Of a stretch of 42,391 nucleotides of DNA, positions 17,242 through 26,313 are shown one piece after another. The notes under the pieces are model-generated. The model was not told the origin of the DNA. It saw only the letters and a program-made list of their open reading frames with translations, and made no database searches. Numbering within the stretch: the stretch's first letter is position 1; each line of letters opens with the position of its first letter. Source of the stretch: Bacillota bacterium (GTDB taxonomy: Bacteria > Bacillota > Clostridia > Christensenellales > WQRI01); NCBI GenBank assembly GCA_009786825.1, contig WQRI01000007.1, positions 1-42,391 of the forward strand, written 5' to 3'. The position numbers and the translations under genes are program-made.

Positions 17242-17375
17242 AAATTACAATTTACAAATTACAATGTACAAATCTTAACTTGGCGAACAATTTAATTTTA
17301 CAAAGCTTTTATAAATTTATTATGCCCGCGCTAGCGGTTAAACATTTGTAATTTGTACATTGTAATTTGTAATTT
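17242..17375. repeat. Intergenic repeat family, copy F
   Basis: The terminal repeats are of the ATTACAATGTACAAAT type at 17242-17273 and 17341-17375. The hairpin CCGC-GCTA-GCGG is at 17326-17337; read on the minus strand it is the same CCGCTAGCGCGGGCA as copy H. The core box is degenerate. The copy fills nearly the whole gap between two related membrane-protein genes. Confidence 0.72.
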
Positions 17376-17387
17376 TTAAAGTTTATA

Positions 17388-18281
17388 CTAATTATTTTGT
17401 TCAGAAATAGCAACTGTGTCTAAATTCACATTAGCCCTTATATTATCTAAACTTTGCATATTGTCAAAAGATACAAGAGCTGAGTGGCTTTTGCTATGTA
17501 CAATTACAACATTTTGCATAACGCCCGGCTGGAAGTTTCTTGCCAAATCTGTAAGGGTGCTTCTTAGTGTCTCTACCCTTTCAAAGCCGGCATTTTGCCC
17601 ATTATTATCTGGCGCACCAAAAGGTAGTGGTGGTTGCCCAATTTGCGAAGCCCCTTGCCTTTGTTGGTTAGCATTATTGTTTGGTGGTGGCGGTGCAAAG
17701 TTAAAAGAAAACTCACCCGAACTCTCACTTGCGCTATCAACTTCTTGCGGTTGATTAACTTGATTGTTTGGTTGCCCGCCATCAAAACTAAAGTTTGTGC
17801 GCCTTTCTATTGCTTTGTTTGTAAAACGCTCTACCGCTTCATCAATCCTTTCTTGCGGTATGTTTGCCCTAGACCTAAAGTTATCGTCCCTATCAGTAAT
17901 AGATAGCACAATGGTTTGCCTGCCCTGCTTTTCTTTGCCCCAGTTGTCTGTAAACTTATAGCGTATCCTTATAAAAGTTGCTTGCCGTGTATTAGTTAAA
18001 AACTGCTCGTCAAGCCCAATAGCCGTTTTAACAGCCCCAAAAGTACCCCTAACTTCCGTTATAACGCCATTTGCAATAAACCCGCCGTCTCTAACAAGTC
18101 GCCTATACTTTCTACGGCGGCGACGCGCAATTACAGAAGCCCCTATAAAATAACCAAGAAGCGCCAAGCCAACAGGTGGCATCAATAAAAAGATAAGCCC
18201 AAAAGGAATAAGTTCCCAAAAAGTAGTATCGTGACTATCCAGCACCCTACCGTGCTGCCCCTCGTTATACATCTCTCTCAT
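17388..18281 (-). CDS. Membrane protein of unknown function (one span, basic stop-transfer)
   Basis: A 297-residue protein. A hydrophobic segment at 24-51 is followed by the very basic ARRRRRKYRRL, so the large C-terminal part is probably cytoplasmic. Residues 68-150 look beta-rich. Residues 165-225 are a low-complexity Asn/Gln/Pro region (NQVNQPQ, PPPPNNNANQQRQG). The start region EGQHGRV and the C-terminal strand VVIVHSKSHSALVSFDNMQ match the neighbouring gene, suggesting paralogy. GGAGG lies well placed before the ATG at 18281. It is downstream of typA, with repeat copy G between. Function unknown. Confidence 0.75.
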   Translation of the reverse strand: MREMYNEGQHGRVLDSHDTTFWELIPFGLIFLLMPPVGLALLGYFIGASVIARRRRRKYRRLVRDGGFIANGVITEVRGTFGAVKTAIGLDEQFLTNTRQATFIRIRYKFTDNWGKEKQGRQTIVLSITDRDDNFRSRANIPQERIDEAVERFTNKAIERRTNFSFDGGQPNNQVNQPQEVDSASESSGEFSFNFAPPPPNNNANQQRQGASQIGQPPLPFGAPDNNGQNAGFERVETLRSTLTDLARNFQPGVMQNVVIVHSKSHSALVSFDNMQSLDNIRANVNLDTVAISEQNN

Positions 18282-18294
18282 AAAACCTCCGTTT

Positions 18295-18436
18295 TAAATT
18301 ACAATGTACAAATCGCAAATTACAAATGTTACGTACGTTAATTATCTAACTTTCGAACAGTCGCAATTTGAAACTGTTAAAAAGTGTTGTTTTAAATGCG
18401 TGTAATATTTGTAATTTGTACACTGTAATTTGTAAT
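18295..18436. repeat. Intergenic repeat family, copy G
   Basis: The terminal repeats are of the ATTACAATGTACAAAT type at 18295-18328 and 18401-18436. Two core boxes lie in opposite orientation: CGAACAGT at 18354-18361 (minus-strand reading) and AACTGTTAAAAAG at 18372-18384. The GC hairpin is not evident. It touches the typA stop codon at 18437. Confidence 0.7.
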
Positions 18437-20263
18437 CTATTTTTTCGGTGTTGCTCTTTTCCTAGCAATCTCACCCAATATTTTTTTTCTTAGCCTTATG
18501 TTTTTTGGCGTAATTTCTAACAACTCGTCATCTGCCAAAAACTCTATGCTTTGCTCTAAACTTAGTATTGTTGCTGGCTCTAACCTAAGCGCATCGTCCG
18601 CACCCGAGGCTCTAAAATTTGTTAACTGCTTTTTCTTACACACGTTAACAACCATATCTTCAGAGCGATTGTTTTTACCAACTATCATACCCTCGTAAAC
18701 TTCCGTGCCAACCGGTATAAAAAGCGTACCCCTCTCTTGCGCCCCATAAAGCCCATAACTTGTAGCAGCACCTTGCTCGTGCGCAATAAGCACACCATTC
18801 ACGCGCCCCTCATACTCACCCTTAAAAGCCTCGTAGCCAATCAGCCTATGTGTCATAATTCCGTTACCCTTTGTGTCTGTAAGCATCTCACTTCTATAGC
18901 CCATCAAACACCTTGTAGGCACTTTAAACTCTAAGCGCGTACCACCGCGCTCGTCCGGCGTCATAGTAACCAGTTCTGCTTTTCTAGCGCCCGTTTTAGA
19001 CATTATAGCGCCAACATAATTATCCGGCACATCTATAACAAGGGTTTCTATAGGCTCTAGTTTAACCCCGTTTTCTACTTTAAACAAAACCTTTGGTCTG
19101 CTAACCGCAAACTCAAAATTTTCCCTACGCATTGTCTCTATCAAAATAGATAAGTGCAACTCACCCCTACCAAAAACAACATACGTATCGGCAGAACCCG
19201 TAGCCTCTACTCGCATACTAACGTTTGTCTGAACCTCTTTAAACAGCCTATCCCTAATATGTCGGCTTGTTACATACTTGCCTTCTTTACCAGCAAAGGG
19301 TGAAGTATTAACAGAAAATTCCATACTCATTGTTGGTGGGTCTATATCCTGAAAATCTACCGGATTCGCTTTACCCGTGCAAATCGTATCGCCAATATTC
19401 AAGTTGTCAAAACCCGCAATAACAACAATATCGCCAAATTTCGCGTCCGTCGCCTCATATTTTTTAAGCCCCTCAAACTTGTAAAGTTTAGTAATTTTAC
19501 CTTTCTTTTCGGTTAAAACCCCGCCACTTTTGTTACACGCAATAACTTCTTGCCCATACTTAATTTTACCATTTATTATTCTGCCAATGCCAAGCCTACC
19601 TAGATATTCATCATAATCTAGGTTAGAAATTACCAATTGCAAGTCTGTGTTTTCTGTGCCTTGCGGCGCTGGAATATGGCTTATTATAGTGTCTAACAGC
19701 GGTAAAAGCCCCTCAGCCTCGCCGTCCGTCAAATTAACCTTTGCATAGCCTTGCTTACCACTTGCATAAAGAATTGGAAAATCTATTTGCGCATCAGTCG
19801 CGCCAAGTTCAAAAAACAACTCGTAAATCTCATCAGATACTTCCGCCACACGCGCGCCGTCTCTATCAACCTTGTTAATAACAACAATCGCCTTAAGCCC
19901 TAACTCTATACTCTTTTTAAGTACATACCTAGTCTGCGGCATACACCCCTCAAACGCATCAACCAACAACACAACACCATCTACCATACCCAAAACGCGC
20001 TCAACCTCGCCCGAAAAATCTGCGTGACCCGGCGTGTCTACAATGTTAATTTTGTGTCCCTTATAATTTAGCGCCGTATTTTTTGCTAGTATAGTAATGC
20101 CGCGCTCGCGCTCTAAATCCATACTATCCATCACGCGCTCTCTAATCTGCTCGTTCTCTCTAAATTTGCCGCTTTGTTTAAGCAGGCCATCAACCAACGT
20201 AGTCTTACCGTGGTCTACGTGTGCAATAATTGCAATGTTTCTTATGTCTTCTCTTATGTCCAT
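18437..20263 (-). CDS. typA: Ribosome-associated GTPase TypA/BipA
   Basis: A 608-residue translational GTPase of the EF-G family that acts on ribosomes in stress and assembly. The GTPase motifs are clear: AHVDHGKTTL (G1), RERGITI with the switch Thr (G2), DTPGHADF (G3) and NKVD (G4). The EF-G-like domains and the TypA-specific C-terminal domain follow, including RCLMGYRSEMLTDTKG. Length and ending (RKRATPKK) are typical. The start at 20263 has an AGGAGGG leader, and a TTGCAA-17-TATAAT promoter lies immediately upstream. Confidence 0.97.
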   Translation of the reverse strand: MDIREDIRNIAIIAHVDHGKTTLVDGLLKQSGKFRENEQIRERVMDSMDLERERGITILAKNTALNYKGHKINIVDTPGHADFSGEVERVLGMVDGVVLLVDAFEGCMPQTRYVLKKSIELGLKAIVVINKVDRDGARVAEVSDEIYELFFELGATDAQIDFPILYASGKQGYAKVNLTDGEAEGLLPLLDTIISHIPAPQGTENTDLQLVISNLDYDEYLGRLGIGRIINGKIKYGQEVIACNKSGGVLTEKKGKITKLYKFEGLKKYEATDAKFGDIVVIAGFDNLNIGDTICTGKANPVDFQDIDPPTMSMEFSVNTSPFAGKEGKYVTSRHIRDRLFKEVQTNVSMRVEATGSADTYVVFGRGELHLSILIETMRRENFEFAVSRPKVLFKVENGVKLEPIETLVIDVPDNYVGAIMSKTGARKAELVTMTPDERGGTRLEFKVPTRCLMGYRSEMLTDTKGNGIMTHRLIGYEAFKGEYEGRVNGVLIAHEQGAATSYGLYGAQERGTLFIPVGTEVYEGMIVGKNNRSEDMVVNVCKKKQLTNFRASGADDALRLEPATILSLEQSIEFLADDELLEITPKNIRLRKKILGEIARKRATPKK

Positions 20264-20280
20264 ATTCCCTCCTAATTCCC

Positions 20281-20309
20281 ATTATACCACAAAACAAAAA
20301 AAGTTGCAA
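20281..20309 (-). promoter_or_regulatory. Promoter of typA
   Basis: The -35 TTGCAA (20304-20309), a 17-bp spacer and a perfect -10 TATAAT (20281-20286) are on the minus strand, 17 bp before the ATG. The -35 is embedded in the terminator of the upstream exonuclease gene. Confidence 0.65.
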
Positions 20310-20330
20310 ACGCTTACCCGCAACTTTTTT
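20297..20330. terminator. Terminator after the exonuclease gene
   Basis: An 11-bp stem AAAAAAGTTGC / GCAACTTTTTT (20297-20307 and 20320-20330) lies 6 bp beyond the exonuclease stop. Its symmetric A and T tracts allow action in either direction. It overlaps the typA -35 box. Confidence 0.75.
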
Positions 20331-20335
20331 AAAAT

Positions 20336-21229
20336 TTACTTTTGTAGCATTGTGTCTAACTCGGCTAGAGTTATTTCTTTTCGCATTGCTTTTTTGGTTT
20401 TTGGCGGTGGCTCGCTTTGCACCTTTGGGGCTTTTTCTAGCACTACTATGAAGTGGGCGTCTTGTCGCTTTTTTGTATAGTCGAACCCGCGTTTGTAAAT
20501 GCGGCTTATTAAAGTTAAAAGGGCATCTTGCTCTAAGCCATTTTCTACATCTTTAGTTATGTAAACCTTTTTTGTGCCGCGCTTTAATTTATAGCCAGAC
20601 CTTATCTCTTTAAGTTGCCTTTTAAAATTCATTTGGCTTAGTGTCTGTTTTGTGTTAATTTTACTGCACTTAAACATATCTAGCACGGCAAAAACATCTA
20701 ACTCTTTAACAGGCTCTAACTCGCAAATATACTTTAAAATCAGCATTGTAATGTGGGCGTCATCGCACGACTTATGCTCGCTGAAATGGCTTGTGTCTAT
20801 CTCTAACTCTCTAGCAATTTTAATAAGCCCGCTAGGCTCACGCGCCCCAGTAAGTTTTTTATGCACATACTGAACATCGTAACAATCTGCAATTATAGGC
20901 TCTAGCAAATACCTAACACACTCGTCGTTAATATGCTTTATGTCGTTTAAAACCGCAAAGCCCAGCGGTATATTCTCACTAAGCAAATGCCTAACCTTGT
21001 GGTGTACACTAGCAAAAGTTGGCTTGTCTAAAAAGTCGTCCTTTTCGTACACTAGAATATTTTTAACAACGTGCCAGTCCCACCTAGTGTTTGGGTTTAT
21101 AAGTATGTCGTCCTTTTGCAAAATATTAAATTGGCTATCAGTAATAACATAGCCAAACGAATAAATCTTACCCGTGCCACTAAAATTGTTAGCACACTCT
21201 ACATCAAAAAAAATTAAGTTTTTGTCCAT
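20336..21229 (-). CDS. DEDD-family 3'-5' exonuclease
   Basis: A 297-residue protein. The first catalytic motif D-x-E is in IFFDVECANN at the N-terminus. A second Asp lies in AVLNDIKHIND and the last His/Asp pair in SEHKSCDDAHIT (DEDDh order). This matches the exonuclease domain of DNA polymerase III epsilon-like and RNase T-like proteins. The C-terminal 100 residues are basic and of unknown role (KRQLKEIRSGYKLKRGTKKVY). The gene follows the second cysteine desulfurase after a single base, so the two are probably co-transcribed. The substrate (DNA or RNA) cannot be decided. Confidence 0.82.
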   Translation of the reverse strand: MDKNLIFFDVECANNFSGTGKIYSFGYVITDSQFNILQKDDILINPNTRWDWHVVKNILVYEKDDFLDKPTFASVHHKVRHLLSENIPLGFAVLNDIKHINDECVRYLLEPIIADCYDVQYVHKKLTGAREPSGLIKIARELEIDTSHFSEHKSCDDAHITMLILKYICELEPVKELDVFAVLDMFKCSKINTKQTLSQMNFKRQLKEIRSGYKLKRGTKKVYITKDVENGLEQDALLTLISRIYKRGFDYTKKRQDAHFIVVLEKAPKVQSEPPPKTKKAMRKEITLAELDTMLQK

Positions 21230-21230
21230 A

Positions 21231-22457
21231 TTACTCTAAAATCTGTTTAAGCGCTTCGCAAAATTTTTTTATCTCACCAATCGTAGTATCCTTACTAAAC
21301 GACAGCCTAAGCGTGCCGCCCGCCATATCTTTTGATAGCCCCATAGCAAGCAACACCCGATTAACCCCTATTTTAGAACTGCAAGCAGCACCATTACCAA
21401 CAATAACACCCTTAATAGATAACTGTCGCACCAACACTTCGGCTTTAGCATATTTGCCTTTATGCCCGCCCCGCTTATCTTCTTTAACAGAAAACACAAA
21501 TATATGTTCCGCCGTATCTGCCATATTATAAAGCACTATGTGTTGGCTCAGGCTTTCTTTAATGTATCGCTTAAATTCGTTAAAACGATTATCATTTGTA
21601 AAGCCCACAGCACACTTAAACGCACTAGCAAAAGCCATTATGCCCGCCACATTCTCTGTACCACTTCTCTTGCCACTCTCTTGCCCGCCCCCTACAATTT
21701 GCGGGCTTAGCAAAACCTTATCCCTAATAAACAGCCCACCAATCCCTTTTGGCGCGCCCAACTTATGCCCGCTAACACTATATAAATCTACACTTGAAAA
21801 ATCTAACTTCGTAAAATCTAGTTTACCAAAAGCCTGTACACCATCGCTATGAAAAACCAATTTAATATTGCCTAAAGCCCTTGCCCTGTCCTTTACAGCG
21901 CTAGCAATCTCACCCAAGTTATTAACAACGCCCGTCTCATTATTTACGTGTATAACACTTACAAGCGCCGTGTCCGCACGAATAAGGCTTAACAAATGCT
22001 GTAAGTCAACACCCCCGCCCCTATTAAGTTTAGCAAACCGAACTTCATATCCGCGCGCTTTTAAATCTTTACCCACATCGTAAACAGATGGATGCTCACC
22101 TTCCGTAGTAACAAACACGCGCCTTTTACCACTACTTACAACACCAACACTACTACTAATGCCACCTACACTACCCCCAACAATGCCCCTTACCGCCAAA
22201 TTATTAGCCTCTGTGCCACCAGATGTAAAAACCAAATTCCAGCGCCCCCAACCACTACCCAAATCACTTCGCCCACCACTAAAGCCCTCAATCAACTCAC
22301 CCCTTGCCCTTTCTATATCCCGCCTAACCTCATAAGCTTGCTCGTACGCGGCAGAGGGATTAAAAAACGAAGCACTAGAGTACAAATTAAAAACCTCTAG
22401 TGCTTCCCTACCTACCTTAGTAGTTGCACAATTGTCCAAGTATATTACATTCCGCAT
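21231..22457 (-). CDS. Second cysteine desulfurase (NifS-like)
   Basis: A 408-residue PLP enzyme from the ATG at 22457, which begins MRNVIYLDNCATTKVG. A TTG six codons upstream is in frame but not needed. The PLP Lys is in YSVSGHKLGAPKG, and the catalytic Cys is in GNGAACSSKIG. It differs markedly from the nifS product at 1.1 kb in the catalytic loop (GAACSS against GSACAS) and has no scaffold gene beside it. It may therefore serve thiolation of tRNA or cofactors rather than general Fe-S assembly; that is inference. A Gly/Ser-rich stretch at about 70-110 replaces more conserved sequence. It is coupled to the downstream exonuclease gene. Confidence 0.9.
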   Translation of the reverse strand: MRNVIYLDNCATTKVGREALEVFNLYSSASFFNPSAAYEQAYEVRRDIERARGELIEGFSGGRSDLGSGWGRWNLVFTSGGTEANNLAVRGIVGGSVGGISSSVGVVSSGKRRVFVTTEGEHPSVYDVGKDLKARGYEVRFAKLNRGGGVDLQHLLSLIRADTALVSVIHVNNETGVVNNLGEIASAVKDRARALGNIKLVFHSDGVQAFGKLDFTKLDFSSVDLYSVSGHKLGAPKGIGGLFIRDKVLLSPQIVGGGQESGKRSGTENVAGIMAFASAFKCAVGFTNDNRFNEFKRYIKESLSQHIVLYNMADTAEHIFVFSVKEDKRGGHKGKYAKAEVLVRQLSIKGVIVGNGAACSSKIGVNRVLLAMGLSKDMAGGTLRLSFSKDTTIGEIKKFCEALKQILE

Positions 22458-22554
22458 ATTTTCAAAAATTCTCAAACCCTAATTCCCAAACGCCCAAATG
22501 TAAAATTGCATTCTAAAACCCGCTATCTTATTAAAGTTCTAGGTTGTGGTGAAT

Positions 22555-22680
22555 GTTAGAGTTATGATGTATGAAATTTCGGCATTGTGACTACGCCCGC
22601 AATTCTCAAACAATCAAACGCCACCTACAATACTGCGGAGGCACTTAGCAAGAAATTTCATACTCATAACTCACTCTAAC
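22555..22680. repeat. Inverted-repeat element at the 3' end of fakA
   Basis: The imperfect ends are 22555-22580 (GTTAGAGTTATGATG...) and 22652-22680 (...CATAACTCACTCTAAC), 26-29 bp long. The sequence is unlike the main family. The right end contains the fakA stop codon and its last codons. A GC-richer interior (22585-22650) has no frame of note. Confidence 0.6.
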
Positions 22681-24368
22681 GCAATAAGATAATAATACAC
22701 AGGTTGCGCGCCATTTAACACAGACACTTCCAAACCTTGATATTTGTCTTGCAAGCGCGTAGCCAGCCTATTTGCGTCTCTTTCTGTTATGTCTGCCCCG
22801 TAATAAAGCGTCAGTACGTAGTGTTCATCACTCACGTAAAGTTTTTCTACAAGCGCCACTACCGCATCCGGCACTTTTTTCGCCTTACACAAAATATCTT
22901 TTAAATCTAGCCCGATAATATCGCCCTCTTTTATTTTTATATCACCAACACTTGTTGTTCTTACCGCGCGCGTCACTTGCCCAACCTTTACCATAGCAAA
23001 GGCTTCTTTCATTAACTCTTCGTTCTCTTCTACTGATAGGGTCGGGTCGTAACCTAGAGACGCCGATATCCCTTGCGGTATAGACTTTGTAGGTATAACC
23101 ACAATCTCAATTGGCTTTGCGCCACTACCGCCACCATTTTTACCCTTCGCTTTAGATTGCGCTGCCGCCCTTTCATACGCTAACTCTTTTGCTTGATTAG
23201 CCGCCAGTATAATATTGCTGTTGTTTGGCAACACAAAAACAACTTCTGCATTAACGCGCCTTACCGCCTTTAGAATATCCTCGGCCGAGGGGTTCATAGT
23301 CTGCCCGCCCGCCAAAACATCTACATTTATATCCTTAAATATTGCCTTAAACCCATCCCCCGCAGATATCGCTAAAATGCCGTGCGGCTTGCGCTTAGAC
23401 TCTCGCTTTTTAAGAAGTTGGCGCACTTGCTCTTTCATATTGTCTATTTTAATATCGTGAACCTCGCCCAACTTAAGCGCTTGCGCAAGCGCCCTGTGCG
23501 GCTCGTTTGTATGAATATGCACCTTAACGCTAGATAAATCCCCCACGCATAAAACGCTATCACCCAAAGTATCTAAGTAATTTTTAAGTTTTTCTATATC
23601 CGTTGTAGTCGTGCGCTTTTTTAAGTTTACAATAAAAAACTCGGTGCAATACATAAAGGCAATCTCATCTTCACTCTCAAAAGCCAAAACTTCAGACTCT
23701 GTCTCTTCCGCGCTTCCACTATCCGTATCCACCAACTCTAAACTCTCGTCCCCAACAAGCGCCTTGTAAAAGCCTATCAAAATTGTAACAAGCCCCTTAC
23801 CGCCAGAGTCTACAACGCCCGCGTCCTCTAACACCTTTAAAAGTTTTGGCGTATCCTTAACGCTTTGCTCGCCGCGCTCTATAATGGCATTTAAAAAGTC
23901 GTCCACACCCTCAAACTTTTTTACATTAGCCTTAGCAAACTCTGCCATCTCTCTTATTACTGTAAGGATAGTGCCTTCTTGTGGCTTGCTTATAGCCTTG
24001 TACGCAACGGCAGAAGCGCTCTCGAGCGCCCGAGCCAAAACTCTTTTGTCAAACTCTTTACATTGCTCTACTTCTAAAGCAAAGCCTTTAAAAATCTGCG
24101 ATAATATAACGCCCGAGTTACCCCTTGCGCTTTTTAAAGCCCCGCTTGTAATTGCCTTTGCAATGTTCTCGTAAGTTGTGTCGGCAACATCCTCTACCGC
24201 GCGACACATACCTTGCATTGTTAAAGACATATTTGTTCCAGTATCGCCGTCTGGCACTGGAAAAACGTTTAAATCGTTTACTATTTCTTTGTTTATATCT
24301 AAATATTTAGCGCCGTACTCAACCATTTTAACAAGCACGTTTGGCTCTATTATTTTTATTATACTCAT
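22671..24368 (-). CDS. fakA: Fatty acid kinase subunit FakA (DAK2-domain, YloV family)
   Basis: A 565-residue kinase that phosphorylates fatty acids bound to a FakB/DegV carrier, feeding them to phospholipid synthesis. The nucleotide-binding DAK2 domain is N-terminal, with FPVPDGDTGTNMSLTM supplying the Mg-binding aspartates and ARGNSGVILSQIFKGF the phosphate loop. The middle and C-terminal domains carry the family's CTEFFI and YYGADITERDANRL. No fakB/degV gene is in the window. It follows asp23 after 23 bp, the usual order in Bacillota. The last codons are part of an inverted-repeat element. The C-terminus YYYLIALE is normal in length. Confidence 0.95.
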   Translation of the reverse strand: MSIIKIIEPNVLVKMVEYGAKYLDINKEIVNDLNVFPVPDGDTGTNMSLTMQGMCRAVEDVADTTYENIAKAITSGALKSARGNSGVILSQIFKGFALEVEQCKEFDKRVLARALESASAVAYKAISKPQEGTILTVIREMAEFAKANVKKFEGVDDFLNAIIERGEQSVKDTPKLLKVLEDAGVVDSGGKGLVTILIGFYKALVGDESLELVDTDSGSAEETESEVLAFESEDEIAFMYCTEFFIVNLKKRTTTTDIEKLKNYLDTLGDSVLCVGDLSSVKVHIHTNEPHRALAQALKLGEVHDIKIDNMKEQVRQLLKKRESKRKPHGILAISAGDGFKAIFKDINVDVLAGGQTMNPSAEDILKAVRRVNAEVVFVLPNNSNIILAANQAKELAYERAAAQSKAKGKNGGGSGAKPIEIVVIPTKSIPQGISASLGYDPTLSVEENEELMKEAFAMVKVGQVTRAVRTTSVGDIKIKEGDIIGLDLKDILCKAKKVPDAVVALVEKLYVSDEHYVLTLYYGADITERDANRLATRLQDKYQGLEVSVLNGAQPVYYYLIALE

Positions 24369-24391
24369 TTTTTTGCTCTCCGATAGTTAAT

Positions 24392-24745
24392 CTATTCTAG
24401 TTTACTTCCAACAACACTCACCCTAACGGTATCAACAATCATACCCGAAAAATTCTCTAAAGAAAACTTGACCGCCTCTTGCAAAGATTTTGTAACTTCC
24501 GCAACAGGTACGCCACTTTGCATAATAACATTCAAATCTATTGTTATTTTATCTTTGTTAGTAATTACCCTAACACCCTTTGTGTTTTTTTGTTTGTTAA
24601 ATAATTCTGCTATGTTGTCCGTTAAAGAACGCGGCACAAGTTCTGCCACCCCATAAGTAGACAAAGCAACATACCCGGCCACAGCAGCCAGGCAATCGTC
24701 CGATATAGATACCTTTCCAAATATGTTTTTTGTTGTAACAGACAT
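24392..24745 (-). CDS. Asp23/Gls24 family envelope stress protein (YloU)
   Basis: A 117-residue Asp23-family protein; members associate with the cell envelope and are linked to alkaline or envelope stress. Family features are the start GKVSISDDCLAAVAGYVAL, the TYGVAELVP stretch, and the middle ITIDLNVIMQSGVPVAEVTKSLQ. The gene precedes fakA (23 bp apart), as in most Bacillota. No strong Shine-Dalgarno sequence is visible before the ATG at 24745; the upstream gap contains repeat copy H. Confidence 0.9.
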   Translation of the reverse strand: MSVTTKNIFGKVSISDDCLAAVAGYVALSTYGVAELVPRSLTDNIAELFNKQKNTKGVRVITNKDKITIDLNVIMQSGVPVAEVTKSLQEAVKFSLENFSGMIVDTVRVSVVGSKLE

Positions 24746-24795
24746 AACTTTTTTAGCGCGAGCCTACACCCGCGAATGAATAATAAATACTCAAC

Positions 24796-24948
24796 TGAAC
24801 ATTGAACATTGAATATTGAACAATGGCTTTACCGCTAGCGCGGGCAAAGTTTTGTTTGCAAATTGCGTTAAAAAACAAAACGCAGACTGTTCAAAAGAAA
24901 ATTACATAATAGAATACAACAATTGTTCATTGTTAAATGTTCATTGTT
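24796..24948. repeat. Intergenic repeat family, copy H (best preserved)
   Basis: The terminal repeats of tandem GAACATTGAA-type units are at 24796-24826 and 24920-24948. The hairpin CCGC-TAGC-GCGG is at 24832-24843. The interior contains GCAAATTGCGTTAAA and the core box GACTGTTCAAAAG at 24885-24897. This copy shows the whole order TIR, GC hairpin, core box, TIR and can serve as the type copy. It lies in the divergent gap between asp23 and the amidase. Confidence 0.78.
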
Positions 24949-24973
24949 AGAGTTGTTGCAAAACAACTCTAAC
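24946..24973. other. 12-bp hairpin with GCAA tetraloop next to repeat H
   Basis: A perfect 12-bp stem (half-site GTTAGAGTTGTT) closed by GCAA, a GNRA tetraloop on the plus strand, starts within the last bases of repeat H. There is no T-tract, so it is not a standard terminator. The rest of the gap up to the amidase (24974-25190) is AT-rich, and I see no gene or firm promoter there. Confidence 0.5.
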
Positions 24974-25206
24974 TTAAATTGTACCACATCTTAAAAATAA
25001 TTGCAATATTTTTATACGACAAATTGAATAAAAAACAACTATTTTTTGCTAAATTAACAAAAAACTGCCAGTTTGAATAGCATATAACATTAAACTAACA
25101 AAATTATAGGCATACTTTTTTAATTTGCAATCTGTTTTGAAATCTTTAATTGTGGACTTTTAGGTTAGCGATTTTAAACTTGTATGCACTTAGGAGTTTT
25201 TTATAT

Positions 25207-26313
25207 ATGCTTACAGTTGTAATAGACCCCGGTCACGGGGGACACGACCCCGGCGCCGTTAATGGAAGTAGATTTGAAAAAGACGATGCGCTTCGCTTGG
25301 GGCTTAGGGTGCGCCAATATTTGCTTTTGCGCCCAGATGTACGCGTTGTTATGACGCGCAGTACAGATGTATTTGTCCCGCTTGCAGAGCGCTCTCGCAT
25401 TGCTAATAATGCAAACGCAAACGCGTTTATATCACTACATAGAAATTCTTTCACGTCACCTCAAGCAGCCGGCAACGAAACTTTCATACGCCCAAACCCA
25501 CCAGCAATTGCCGTGCGCTACGCCAACGAAGTACTATCTCGCGTTAATGCGGTTGCTACTCAGGGCAACAGAGGCGTTAAAACCGCAAGTTTTTCCGTTT
25601 TAGTAAACACGCACATACCAGCAAGCCAACTGCTAGAGTTGGGCTTTATATCTAATGCGCAAGATAACCTTTTGTTTGATACACATTTTGATGGATACGC
25701 AAGGGCTATTGCCGAGGGCATACTAGCAACCTTTAATATGGTCTTGCCCAGTACCCCAATACCGCCTCCAGTCGGACCCCCTTTTCCCCCGCCCGTTGTA
25801 CCGCCTATCCAGCCCCCTAATCCACCACCAATTAACCCGCCTAGTCCGCCAACTACTGTAATACCACAACCTATAGGACCAACCCTACCATCTCGCAACA
25901 CAGTTATGTTTATACAGCAAACGCTAAACTCGCGCTATAATGCAGGGCTTGCGGTAGATGGCGTATTTGGTCCGCTGTCTAGAAGCGCTATGGTAAAAGC
26001 CTTGCAAATAGAGTTAAACAGAATGGGCGCAAACCCACAACTTGTAGTAGACGGCGTATTTGGTCCGCGTACGCGCGCGGCTGTTATGCTGCTAAGACAA
26101 GGCGACAGAGGCTTTTTAGTGTGGATATTGCAAGCGATGCTTGTGGTGAACGGCTTCCCGCTTAACCCAAATGCCCCAAGCGGAAATTTTGGCATAGACG
26201 GCATTTTCGGACCAAACACAGACCGCGTACTTCGCGAATTTCAACGCGCAGCACGCATTTCAGCAGATGGCATAGCCGGACCAATAACATTCACAGAACT
26301 ATTCAGAACATAA
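25207..26313 (+). CDS. N-acetylmuramoyl-L-alanine amidase (Amidase_3) with peptidoglycan-binding repeats
   Basis: This protein cuts the amide bond between MurNAc and the peptide stem of peptidoglycan. From the ATG at 25207 (AGGAG leader at 25192-25196) it has 368 residues. The frame is open from 25150, but the leader favours 25207. Residues 1-175 form a zinc amidase: His10 in VIDPGHGGHDPGA, Glu24, His78 in ISLHRN and Glu144 in LLELGFISN. A proline-rich linker follows at about 180-225. Then come peptidoglycan-binding repeats with VDGVFGP, VDGVFGP and IDGIFGP, ending in SADGIAGP. There is no signal peptide, so export needs a holin, cell lysis or another route. An endolysin, a sporulation lysin or a germination enzyme are all possible. 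Confidence 0.92.
   Translation: MLTVVIDPGHGGHDPGAVNGSRFEKDDALRLGLRVRQYLLLRPDVRVVMTRSTDVFVPLAERSRIANNANANAFISLHRNSFTSPQAAGNETFIRPNPPAIAVRYANEVLSRVNAVATQGNRGVKTASFSVLVNTHIPASQLLELGFISNAQDNLLFDTHFDGYARAIAEGILATFNMVLPSTPIPPPVGPPFPPPVVPPIQPPNPPPINPPSPPTTVIPQPIGPTLPSRNTVMFIQQTLNSRYNAGLAVDGVFGPLSRSAMVKALQIELNRMGANPQLVVDGVFGPRTRAAVMLLRQGDRGFLVWILQAMLVVNGFPLNPNAPSGNFGIDGIFGPNTDRVLREFQRAARISADGIAGPITFTELFRT

Noticed and set aside
25207-26313. Assigning the amidase to the filamentous prophage as its lysin
   Set aside because: It is 7.4 kb away beyond host-type genes, and filamentous phages leave without lysis. It may belong to an older prophage or to the host.
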